Positions 8,444-15,126 of a DNA stretch of 46,463 bases are shown one piece after another. Positions within the stretch are counted from its first letter, which is position 1; each line of letters opens with the position of its first letter. Under the pieces are notes generated by a model. It saw only the letters and a list, made by a program, of their open reading frames with translations, was not told where the DNA came from and did no database searches. The stretch is from Gemmatimonadota bacterium (GTDB lineage Bacteria > Gemmatimonadota > Gemmatimonadetes > Gemmatimonadales > Gemmatimonadaceae): contig PMAE01000088.1 of NCBI GenBank assembly GCA_003152485.1, positions 7,127 to 53,589 on the forward strand. The letters are read 5' to 3'. The translations under genes and the position numbers were made by a program.

Positions 8444-9730
8444 GTGGCATCCGTGACCTCGCGAGGCGTCGTGCCCGATCGGCTGGTCGCCGGTCTCGAC
8501 ATCGGATCGGCAAAGACCACGGCGGTGATCGCCGAGGTGGTGGGGGATCTGCCACGGAACCCGAGGATCAAGGTTTTGGGCGTGGGACAAGCGCGGACGA
8601 CTGGGCTTCGTCGGGGGGTCGTCGCGGACATCGAGGAGACGACGCGATCGATCCGGAAATCCCTCGAGGATGCCGAACGCATGGCTGGCGCGCATGTGAC
8701 CGAAGTCTATGCCGGGATCGCGGGCGCCCACGTGCAAGCGATGACCAGCAGCGGGGTGGTGGCGGTGAACGGCGAAGAAATCACCCGCGCGGACGTCGTA
8801 CGCGCCAACGACGTGGCCCGGGCGCAGGCGATACCGACCGATCGGGAGCTGCTGCATGCGATTCCGCAGGAGTACACCGTGGATCGCAATCGTGGTATCC
8901 GCGATCCGGTCGGCATGATTGGCACGCGGCTCGAGACCGAGATGTACCTGGTCACGATTGGGGGGTCGCCCGCTGTCAATCTCCGCAAGTCGGTCGAGCG
9001 GGCGGGCTACCGCGTCCGCGAGCTCGTGCTCGAGCCGCTGGCGAGTGCGCTCAGTGTGCTGACCGATGACGAGCGGGAGCTTGGGGTCGCCCTGGTTGAA
9101 CTTGGAGCGGGCACGACCGACCTCGCGATCTTCCACGAGGGCAAGATCCGGCATTTGGCGTCGGTCAACTTTGGCGGCAACAGCGTCACGAGCGACATCG
9201 TGTTGGGGTTGAAGGTGACCCCCGACGACGCCGAGCGGCTGAAGGAGCGTTACGGCTGCGCCTATGAATCGCTTGCCGACCCCGATCTTACGATTCCATT
9301 ACCTGGGACCGCGACGCAGGGCGACCGGGTGATCGACCATCCCTCGCTGGCGCACATCATCCATCAGCGCATGGACGAAGTGTTCGAGCTCGTGCAGAAA
9401 GAGATCACGGAGGCGGGGTACGCCCGGCGATTGAGCGCCGGCGTGGTGATCACCGGCGGCGGTGCGGGGATGCCGGGAATGCGAGATCTGGCGACCGACG
9501 TCTTCGGGATTGGCGTGCGGATAGGCTCGCCGGCGGACAACATCGGCGGCCTGAGTGACGCCGTCGAGGCTCCGCGATTCGCGACCGTCGTGGGATTGGC
9601 ACAATATGCGGCCCATCGATTCGCGTTGGACGGCAACGCGCCCGACAAATCGCGGCGCTTGCATCTGTCGCCGCCAGGGGTCGACAAATGGATCGAGCGC
9701 ATTCGACTGTGGTTGCAGGACTTCTTTTGA
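8444..9730 (+). CDS. ftsA: Cell division protein FtsA
   Basis: Actin-fold ATPase that tethers FtsZ to the membrane and recruits later divisome proteins. Seen here: phosphate-1 motif LDIGSAKTTAVIAEV near residue 18, phosphate-2 region LVELGAGTTDLAIF near 218, and the adenosine motif VVITGGGAGMPGM. The last 14 residues (KWIERIRLWLQDFF) form an amphipathic helix typical of the FtsA membrane-targeting tail. The GTG start is one base after the ftsQ stop; GTG 8453 is an alternative three codons in. The 428 residues match the family. Confidence 0.95.
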   Translation: MASVTSRGVVPDRLVAGLDIGSAKTTAVIAEVVGDLPRNPRIKVLGVGQARTTGLRRGVVADIEETTRSIRKSLEDAERMAGAHVTEVYAGIAGAHVQAMTSSGVVAVNGEEITRADVVRANDVARAQAIPTDRELLHAIPQEYTVDRNRGIRDPVGMIGTRLETEMYLVTIGGSPAVNLRKSVERAGYRVRELVLEPLASALSVLTDDERELGVALVELGAGTTDLAIFHEGKIRHLASVNFGGNSVTSDIVLGLKVTPDDAERLKERYGCAYESLADPDLTIPLPGTATQGDRVIDHPSLAHIIHQRMDEVFELVQKEITEAGYARRLSAGVVITGGGAGMPGMRDLATDVFGIGVRIGSPADNIGGLSDAVEAPRFATVVGLAQYAAHRFALDGNAPDKSRRLHLSPPGVDKWIERIRLWLQDFF

Positions 9731-9810
9731 CGGATTGCCCGGAGTCGCGCCGGAGCGCCGCGGAACCCCGGCGTACGCTCCAGGCGGAGCGGCGTTCTCA
9801 AAAAGATGAT

Positions 9811-9852
9811 CGCGCACCGACCACGTGTGGATAAGTCCCGTGACGGTGCGCG
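9811..9852 (+). repeat. 9-bp inverted repeat enclosing a DnaA box
   Basis: CGCGCACCG (9811-9819) is a perfect reverse complement of CGGTGCGCG (9844-9852), with a 24-base loop that contains the DnaA box at 9826-9834. The right arm overlaps a second inverted repeat at 9846-9868, so only one of the two hairpins could form at a time. Direct reading of the sequence; any function is inferred. Confidence 0.7.
9826..9834 (-). promoter_or_regulatory. Consensus DnaA box upstream of ftsZ
   Basis: The plus strand reads TGTGGATAA, so the minus strand is TTATCCACA, identical to the strong E. coli-type DnaA box. It lies about 70 bases upstream of the ftsZ -10 hexamer, in one of the few non-coding gaps of a GC-rich window where this AT-rich 9-mer should be rare. 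It is a single box with no cluster around it, so a replication origin is unlikely and transcriptional control is the simpler reading. Confidence 0.6.
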
Positions 9853-9868
9853 TTCGGTTATCGCGCAC
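9846..9868 (+). repeat. 7-bp inverted repeat upstream of ftsZ promoter
   Basis: GTGCGCG (9846-9852) pairs perfectly with CGCGCAC (9862-9868) around a 9-base loop. The right arm is a direct copy of the heptamer at 9811-9817; extended, the direct repeat is ATCGCGCAC at 9809-9817 and 9860-9868, 51 bases apart. There is no T-run after it, so it does not look like an intrinsic terminator for ftsA. Confidence 0.6.
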
Positions 9869-9903
9869 GTGAAATAAGCAAGTGTGGTCGGCAAGCCGAA
9901 AGC

Positions 9904-9912
9904 TGTTATATT
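9904..9912 (+). promoter_or_regulatory. Extended -10 promoter for ftsZ
   Basis: TG-T-TATATT (9904-9912) is an extended -10 element. Sixteen to eighteen bases upstream there is no good -35 hexamer (GTGGTC at 9884-9889 is the best), which fits an extended -10 promoter that may need an activator. The predicted start near 9919 gives ftsZ a leader of about 72 bases. Confidence 0.6.
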
Positions 9913-9957
9913 CCCGCGTCCAAACACGCCTCGTGTGAGCCCAGTTGTACCCACCGT

Positions 9958-9981
9958 GGCTGGTCACTCGAAAGTGGAGCC
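9958..9981 (+). promoter_or_regulatory. Hairpin covering the ftsZ ribosome-binding site
   Basis: GGCT (9958-9961) pairs with AGCC (9978-9981), and CACT (9965-9968) with AGTG (9973-9976) across a CGAA tetraloop; an asymmetric internal loop lies between the two helices. The only Shine-Dalgarno-like stretch before ftsZ, GGAG at 9976-9979, is inside the 3' arm, so the structure could limit translation initiation at 9991. Pairing is visible; the regulatory role is inferred. Confidence 0.4.
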
Positions 9982-9990
9982 TCGCTCGCC

Positions 9991-11169
9991 ATGATCTTCG
10001 AATTCGAGGAGAACCCGTCGCAGAACGCCCGCATGAAAGTGGTGGGCATCGGCGGCGGTGGCGGGAACGCGGTGAACCGAATGATCGAGGAGCATCTGGA
10101 GGGGGTCGAGTTCATCTCGGTCAACACGGATGCGCAGGCGCTCCTGAACTCGAAGTCGGACGTCAAAATCCAAATCGGGAAGAAGCTGACCCGTGGGCTC
10201 GGGGCAGGCGCACGCCCCGAGATCGGACGCCAGGCAATTGAAGAGAACCGCGAGGAGGTGTCGCGGGCGCTGACCGGGGCGGACCTCGTGTTCATCACGT
10301 GCGGCATGGGTGGCGGCACGGGCACGGGTGCGGCTCCGATCGCGTGCGAACTGGCTCGGGAGGCGGGGGCGTTGACGGTCGGGATCGTGACCAAGCCGTT
10401 CCTGTTCGAAGGCCGGAAGCGGATGCGTCAGGCGGATCTCGGGATCGCCGACATGCGCAAGCACTGCGATACCATGATCGTCGTGCCCAACGAGCGACTC
10501 CTCGCGGTGGTCGGCAAGGGGATTCCGTTTCAGGACGCGCTCAAGAAGGCCGACGAGGTGCTGCTCCACGCGACCCAGGGTATCTCCTCCCTGATCAGTG
10601 TCACCGGCTTGGTCAACGTGGACTTTGCCGACGTGCGGACGGTGATGCAGGCCGGCGGGAGCGCGCTCATGGGCACCGGGATCGGCCGCGGCGAGAACCG
10701 GGCGATGGAGGCGGCACAACAAGCCATTTCGTCGCCGCTGCTCGACAATGTCTCGATCTCCGGGGCGACGGGCGTCTTGGTGAATATCACGGGCGGGGCG
10801 GATCTCACTTTGGGTGAAGTGCACCAGATCAACGAGATCATCCACGACGCGGTCGGCGACGATGCAGAGATCATCTTTGGTGCGGTCCACGAACCGGCCA
10901 TGCAAGGCGAGATCCGCGTGACGGTGATCGCGACGGGGTTCGATCGACCGACGGCCGCCGCGACTCCGTCCGCCACCGATTCGAAAGGCGCCCCCGTGAT
11001 CCCATTTCCATCCGCGCGCCAGCGCGCGGGTGGCATGCGTCCGACGAGTGGTACGAACCCCGACGTCCGGCGGCTGCCGGGACTACAACCGGGGTTGGCG
11101 GATAAAGCGGCAGCGCAGGATCTCAGCGATATGGAGATCCCGACGTTCATTCGGAGACAGATGGATTGA
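9991..11169 (+). CDS. ftsZ: Cell division GTPase FtsZ
   Basis: Tubulin homologue that polymerises into the Z ring and organises septal wall synthesis. N-terminal nucleotide-binding [13 protein letters not shown] at residues 18-30, the tubulin signature [12 protein letters not shown] near 108, and synergy-loop residues in the [12 protein letters not shown] region. A proline- and serine-containing linker (about 315-380) ends in the conserved C-terminal peptide [12 protein letters not shown], which binds FtsA and other partners. The ATG at 9991 gives 392 residues, a normal length. The gap before it (9731-9990) holds the DnaA box, inverted repeats and extended -10 promoter listed separately. Its last bases overlap the start of the next gene. 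Confidence 0.97.
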   Translation: MIFEFEENPSQNARMKVVGIGGGGGNAVNRMIEEHLEGVEFISVNTDAQALLNSKSDVKIQIGKKLTRGLGAGARPEIGRQAIEENREEVSRALTGADLVFITCGMGGGTGTGAAPIACELAREAGALTVGIVTKPFLFEGRKRMRQADLGIADMRKHCDTMIVVPNERLLAVVGKGIPFQDALKKADEVLLHATQGISSLISVTGLVNVDFADVRTVMQAGGSALMGTGIGRGENRAMEAAQQAISSPLLDNVSISGATGVLVNITGGADLTLGEVHQINEIIHDAVGDDAEIIFGAVHEPAMQGEIRVTVIATGFDRPTAAATPSATDSKGAPVIPFPSARQRAGGMRPTSGTNPDVRRLPGLQPGLADKAAAQDLSDMEIPTFIRRQMD

Positions 11170-12200
11170 CGCCGGCGGCTGCCCGCACCATCGCGTACTC
11201 CCTCGTAGCGGGGCTCGCGCTGGTGACGCTCGCGGCCGCACCGTCCGTACCGGCGGCGCGAGCGATCAACCTGCCCCATGGTTGGGCGCGCGCATCCACC
11301 TCGCTTCGCGTCCAGCCCGTGCTCGTCGAGGCGGTCGCCCGCACCGACACCGCGGTGGTCGCGGGCCGGATCGACGCGAACCTGTATTCCACGCTCGACT
11401 CGTGCGCCGCCACGGCCCTGCCGCTCAGAGCGCGGATGAAGCTCGCGTGGCTCGTCGCCGACATCTATGAGTATCGCGTGGACATGACCCGCGATCTCCA
11501 CGCCGGTGACCGACTGCGTGTGCTCATGGCACGGTCGATGTCGCCCGATGGCGGCGTCTCGGTCGATCGGGTGTTGGCGGTGACGCTCGTCATGTCGGGA
11601 GATACGATGTCCGCGATCCGGTTCGTCCGCGACAGCGCGACGGGCGGCGCCAGCGACTACTTCGATCCGCGCGGCCGGTCGCTCCGAGCCGCGTTTTTGC
11701 GCGCGCCGGTCGAATTCCGACGCATCTCGAGCGTGTTTGGGATGCGCAAGCACCCGATTCTCGGCATCTGGCGCCAGCACAAAGGCACGGACTACGTCGC
11801 GCCGCTGGGCACACCCGTGCGCGCCATCGGTGATGGCGTGGTCGTGTTCGTGGGGCAGCAAGGCGGTTACGGCAACGTGGTGGATATCCGGCATCGCAAT
11901 GGATTCGTGACTCGCTATGGCCACCTCCAACGGTTTGCGTCCGGCACGCGACTCGGCGCCCGCGTCACCATCGGCCAGACGATCGCGTATGTCGGAATGA
12001 CTGGACTGGCCACCGCGCCCCATTTGCATTTCGAAGTCCTCGTCGACGGCGCGCAGCGCGACCCTCGACAGGCCTTGCGCGATCGCGGCTTGGGCGATCC
12101 TGTGCCGCAAGCTGATCGTGCGGCGTTTGACCTGACGCGTGATGCATTGATGGCCGCGCTTGCGCGTCCGCCGGAGAGCGTGGCACTCGCATCGCGGTAG
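11166..12200 (+). CDS. M23-family murein endopeptidase, exported
   Basis: Predicted periplasmic zinc metallopeptidase of the LytM/M23 type, which cleaves peptidoglycan cross-links or activates amidases. Residues 1-33 look like a signal peptide ending in VPAARA. A middle region (about 50-180) has no clear family motif. The peptidase domain (about 190-300) has [16 protein letters not shown] near residue 205, the Tyr-Gly-His segment RYGHL and the HLHFEV motif near 286, so the metal ligands His, Asp and His are all present and the enzyme is probably active. TTG 11166 overlaps the ftsZ stop, which implies translational coupling and suggests a role at the septum. It is not an EnvC or NlpD type, because no coiled coil or LysM domain is visible. 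Confidence 0.88.
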   Translation: MTPAAARTIAYSLVAGLALVTLAAAPSVPAARAINLPHGWARASTSLRVQPVLVEAVARTDTAVVAGRIDANLYSTLDSCAATALPLRARMKLAWLVADIYEYRVDMTRDLHAGDRLRVLMARSMSPDGGVSVDRVLAVTLVMSGDTMSAIRFVRDSATGGASDYFDPRGRSLRAAFLRAPVEFRRISSVFGMRKHPILGIWRQHKGTDYVAPLGTPVRAIGDGVVVFVGQQGGYGNVVDIRHRNGFVTRYGHLQRFASGTRLGARVTIGQTIAYVGMTGLATAPHLHFEVLVDGAQRDPRQALRDRGLGDPVPQADRAAFDLTRDALMAALARPPESVALASR

Positions 12201-12273
12201 TCACCGTGCACGAGCCGGACCTCGCGGCCGAGTGCGCCGGATCCACCCCCGCGATCGTCCCGCCGCCACTCTG

Positions 12274-12279
12274 TAGATT
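12274..12279 (+). promoter_or_regulatory. Candidate -10 hexamer before the VWA-like gene
   Basis: TAGATT ends five bases before the ATG at 12285, in an 84-base gap. No convincing -35 lies 16-18 bases upstream. If used, the transcript would start at or within a base or two of the ATG, i.e. leaderless. Tentative. Confidence 0.3.
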
Positions 12280-12284
12280 CCACT

Positions 12285-14093
12285 ATGATCCTCTGGCTCA
12301 CGGCCGCGGTGGTCGGCGTCGCGGCGGCAGGCCTGCAATACGGACGCCCCTCGGGCGCCGGGTGGCTCAGCGCGCTGCTGCGGGCGCTGTCGGTCACCGC
12401 CCTCGTCGCTCTCTGTCTCGATGCGCCCGTTGGGCGGGGAGCGCAGCCGCGACCATTCGTCGCGTTTGACGTGTCCGCGAGCTGGTTGCGCACGGGCGAC
12501 AGCGCCGCGTACCGGTCGGCTTTGGCGGATCTCGCAACGCTCACCGGCGACTCCCTCTTTCTGGTCGGGGATTCGCTGCGGCCCGGCAGGCCACCAGGGG
12601 TGCCGGTCGATGTGCGGTCGCGCATCCGACCGGCAGTCGAACGCGCGCTCGCCGCTGGCCGCGCACTCGTCGTGATCACAGACGGCGAGATCGACGATCC
12701 CGACGCACTCGCGGAACTGCCCGCGGGGTCTCGGGTCATCGTCGTGCCGCACGCGCCCGTCCCGGACGCCGGGCTGGCGGCGCTCGACGGACCTCGCGCG
12801 GCGGTGGCGGGCGATACGATCGAGGTGCGCGCAACGATCGTGTCCAGCGCAGGCGGCGCACCGGCCGGCCATGTGGCGTTCACCATCGGGGCCAACGCAC
12901 CGACCACGGCGTCCACGATCGCTGTGGACGCGCTGCCTGACGGCGTCGAGCGCATCGTCACGGCGCGGCTCCCGGTCCCGGCGGGGGATGGTCCGCGCGC
13001 CGTGCGCGCGGTGTGGACCGCATCCGGCGACGGCAGCCCCCGTGATGACACGCTGTCCGTCGCGCTCGATGTGTCGCCGGCCGCGGGGGCGGTCTTCGTC
13101 AGCACGTCCCCCGACGAAGACGCCCGATACGCGCTGAGCGTGCTGCGCGATGCACTGACCCTGCCGACTCGGGGGTTCTTTCGTGTGGCACTGGGACAAT
13201 GGCGGGTCGATGGCACGCTCGAACACGTCAGCGATGTCGACGTCCGTCAGGCAGTCGCGTCCGCTCCGGTCGTCGTTCTGGACGGGGACACCACGATCTT
13301 TGGACCGCCGCGGGCCGCCAGCCGAGGGTCATTGGCATTGGTGGCGCCACCAACAGCGCCATCCGACGACGAGTGGTATGCCACTGGCGCGCCGCCATCT
13401 CCGATCTCGGCGGCGCTCAACGGCGTCGCGTGGGACAGCTTGCCGCCCGTCGACGTGGCGCCGACTGCGCCGGCCGGTGATTGGCAGGGACTCGAGGTCA
13501 AACGAGGGCGCCGCTTCGACCGACGCGCGGCCGTCGTGGGCTCCGTCGTTGGTGGGCGTCGCATCGTCACGGTCACGGCCGGCGGCCTCTGGCGGTGGCG
13601 GTTTCGCGGTGGCGCGAGCGCCGATGCGTACACCGCATTGTGGGGCGGTATATTCGATTGGTTGGCTGCCGAACGCCGCGACCAGCGGGCCGCCGTGCCA
13701 GCCGATCCGTTGATCCGCGAAGGCGATCCGATTCGGTGGCGGCACGGGAATGCGCCCGACACGATGGTCACGGCGGTACTCACGAGACGCGGACTGGTGG
13801 GACCGCCGGATTCACTCCGTCTGCGCTTTCCACCTGGTGCCGCGACCGCGGAGACCCCGCCGATGGCGGCCGGGGTCTACGATGTGCGAACCGCCGGAGG
13901 CGCTGCGCTGCTCATTGTAAACGCGTCGCGCGAGTGGCTCCCTCGGGCGCCCGTCGTGCGGACGGGGCAAGTGGGTGGGGTCGTGATCGCGGGAGCCGCG
14001 CCGCGGCTGCGCTCCATCGGATGGATCTACGTGCTGCTCGTCGCTGCGCTCTGTGCCGAATGGCTCTGGCGCCGACGGGCCGGACTTCGGTGA
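12285..14093 (+). CDS. Membrane-anchored VWA-like protein of unknown function
   Basis: A 602-residue protein I cannot assign to a named gene. Two N-terminal hydrophobic stretches (about residues 1-45) and one near the C-terminus (SIGWIYVLLVAALCAEWLW, about 575-595) suggest a large domain outside the cytoplasm held by helices at both ends. Near residue 62 FVAFDVSASW contains a DxSxS motif like the metal-ion-dependent adhesion site of von Willebrand A domains, and VVITDGEIDD fits a later VWA strand. The middle (about 160-270) is rich in beta-prone Ala/Thr/Asp sequence. The architecture recalls the C-terminal halves of BatA-type proteins but lacks their N-terminal domain. It lies between the M23 peptidase and ftsY and nearly abuts ftsY. 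Confidence 0.65.
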   Translation: MILWLTAAVVGVAAAGLQYGRPSGAGWLSALLRALSVTALVALCLDAPVGRGAQPRPFVAFDVSASWLRTGDSAAYRSALADLATLTGDSLFLVGDSLRPGRPPGVPVDVRSRIRPAVERALAAGRALVVITDGEIDDPDALAELPAGSRVIVVPHAPVPDAGLAALDGPRAAVAGDTIEVRATIVSSAGGAPAGHVAFTIGANAPTTASTIAVDALPDGVERIVTARLPVPAGDGPRAVRAVWTASGDGSPRDDTLSVALDVSPAAGAVFVSTSPDEDARYALSVLRDALTLPTRGFFRVALGQWRVDGTLEHVSDVDVRQAVASAPVVVLDGDTTIFGPPRAASRGSLALVAPPTAPSDDEWYATGAPPSPISAALNGVAWDSLPPVDVAPTAPAGDWQGLEVKRGRRFDRRAAVVGSVVGGRRIVTVTAGGLWRWRFRGGASADAYTALWGGIFDWLAAERRDQRAAVPADPLIREGDPIRWRHGNAPDTMVTAVLTRRGLVGPPDSLRLRFPPGAATAETPPMAAGVYDVRTAGGAALLIVNASREWLPRAPVVRTGQVGGVVIAGAAPRLRSIGWIYVLLVAALCAEWLWRRRAGLR

Positions 14094-14094
14094 C

Positions 14095-15027
14095 ATGGGA
14101 CGATTGTTTCGGCGGCCGACGGACGGGCCGCGCCGCACGCTGTGGCAACGCATCAAGGAACTGGCGCTTACCGACGTCACCGTTGCCGTGCGCGGCGGGG
14201 TGGACGAAGGCTCGCTCGAGAAGCTCGAGGAGTTGCTGCTGGAGGCGGATTTCGGAGTGGCGACCACCTCTCGATTGGTGGCCGGCGTCGAGCACGAGGC
14301 CCGGGACGGCGTTGTGCGGACACGGGACGAGCTGCTAGGCGCGTTGCGGTCTGGCGTCGAGGCCGCACTCCGCACCGGCGACGGTGACCCGACGCTGAAG
14401 GTCAGCGCGCGGCCTCCGACCGTCATACTGGTCATCGGCGTCAATGGCGCGGGCAAGACGACGTTCATCGGAAAGCTGTCCGCCCGCATGCGTCGCGAAG
14501 GACGACGCGTGCTCATCGCCGCTGGCGATACGTTCCGCGCGGGAGCGGTGGATCAGCTGCGGGTATGGGCCGAGCGAACCGGGGCCCAGTTCATCGCCGG
14601 AGCGACTGGCCGCGATCCCGCGGCGGTCGCGGTCGATGCACTCGAGGCGGCAGCGGCCTCCGGAGTCGATGTGGTGCTCATCGATACCGCGGGTCGCCTC
14701 CATACGAGTGGCGCCTTGATGGAGGAGCTCAAGAAAGTCGTGCGGGTCATCTCCAAGCGGTACCCCGGCGCCCCCCACGAGATTTTGCTCGTCCTCGATG
14801 CGACGATCGGCCAGAACGCGATCGCTCAGGGCCAGACCTTCGCGGCGGCGGTACCCGTGACGGGATTGGTGGTCACGAAGGTCGATGGCACCGCGAAGGG
14901 CGGTGTCGTGGTGGCGGTCCACGCAGCACTGAATGTCCCAGTGAAATTCATCGGGATGGGCGAAACGGCCGACGACTTGGTGCCCTTCGATGCAGCGGAA
15001 TTTGCGCGCGAGCTCCTCGAGACCTGA
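14095..15027 (+). CDS. ftsY: Signal recognition particle receptor FtsY
   Basis: SRP GTPase that docks ribosome-SRP complexes at the inner membrane. The product is essentially an NG domain: an N helical bundle (about 15-95), then G1 GVNGAGKTTFIGKL near residue 115, DTFRAGAVDQLRVW, DTAGRLHT, TKVDGTAKGGVVV and the C-terminal GMGETADDLVPFD. The acidic A domain of E. coli FtsY is missing, as in many other phyla. I chose ATG 14095, one base after the upstream stop, over GTG 14053, which would overlap that gene by 41 bases. At 310 residues the length fits an A-less FtsY; Ffh is excluded because there is no M domain. Confidence 0.94.
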   Translation: MGRLFRRPTDGPRRTLWQRIKELALTDVTVAVRGGVDEGSLEKLEELLLEADFGVATTSRLVAGVEHEARDGVVRTRDELLGALRSGVEAALRTGDGDPTLKVSARPPTVILVIGVNGAGKTTFIGKLSARMRREGRRVLIAAGDTFRAGAVDQLRVWAERTGAQFIAGATGRDPAAVAVDALEAAAASGVDVVLIDTAGRLHTSGALMEELKKVVRVISKRYPGAPHEILLVLDATIGQNAIAQGQTFAAAVPVTGLVVTKVDGTAKGGVVVAVHAALNVPVKFIGMGETADDLVPFDAAEFARELLET

Positions 15028-15126
15028 TGCCGCGACGGAGCGGCTGGCGCCCTCCGTGCGCCCGGCGGCGACCGGCGAGCTCGTGGACATCCGCGGGCGC
15101 GCCACCGGTGAGTCCAGGGTGACGCC

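Larger units (their letters stand above)
9817..9891 (+). repeat. Widely spaced inverted repeat CCGACCAC / GTGGTCGG
   Basis: CCGACCAC (9817-9824) and GTGGTCGG (9884-9891) are exact reverse complements. The left arm abuts the DnaA box and the right arm covers the expected -35 region of the ftsZ promoter. They could be paired protein-binding half-sites; the spacing is long for an RNA hairpin. Confidence 0.45.

Noticed and set aside
9776-9791. Hairpin CGCTCC/GGAGCG after ftsA as an intrinsic terminator
   Set aside because: Six base pairs with a four-base loop but followed by TTCTCAAAAAG rather than a T-run; too weak to call.
15027-15122. Short ATG frame of 31 codons between ftsY and recG
   Set aside because: Arg/Pro-rich, overlaps the ftsY stop only by chance (TGATG) and resembles no known small protein.
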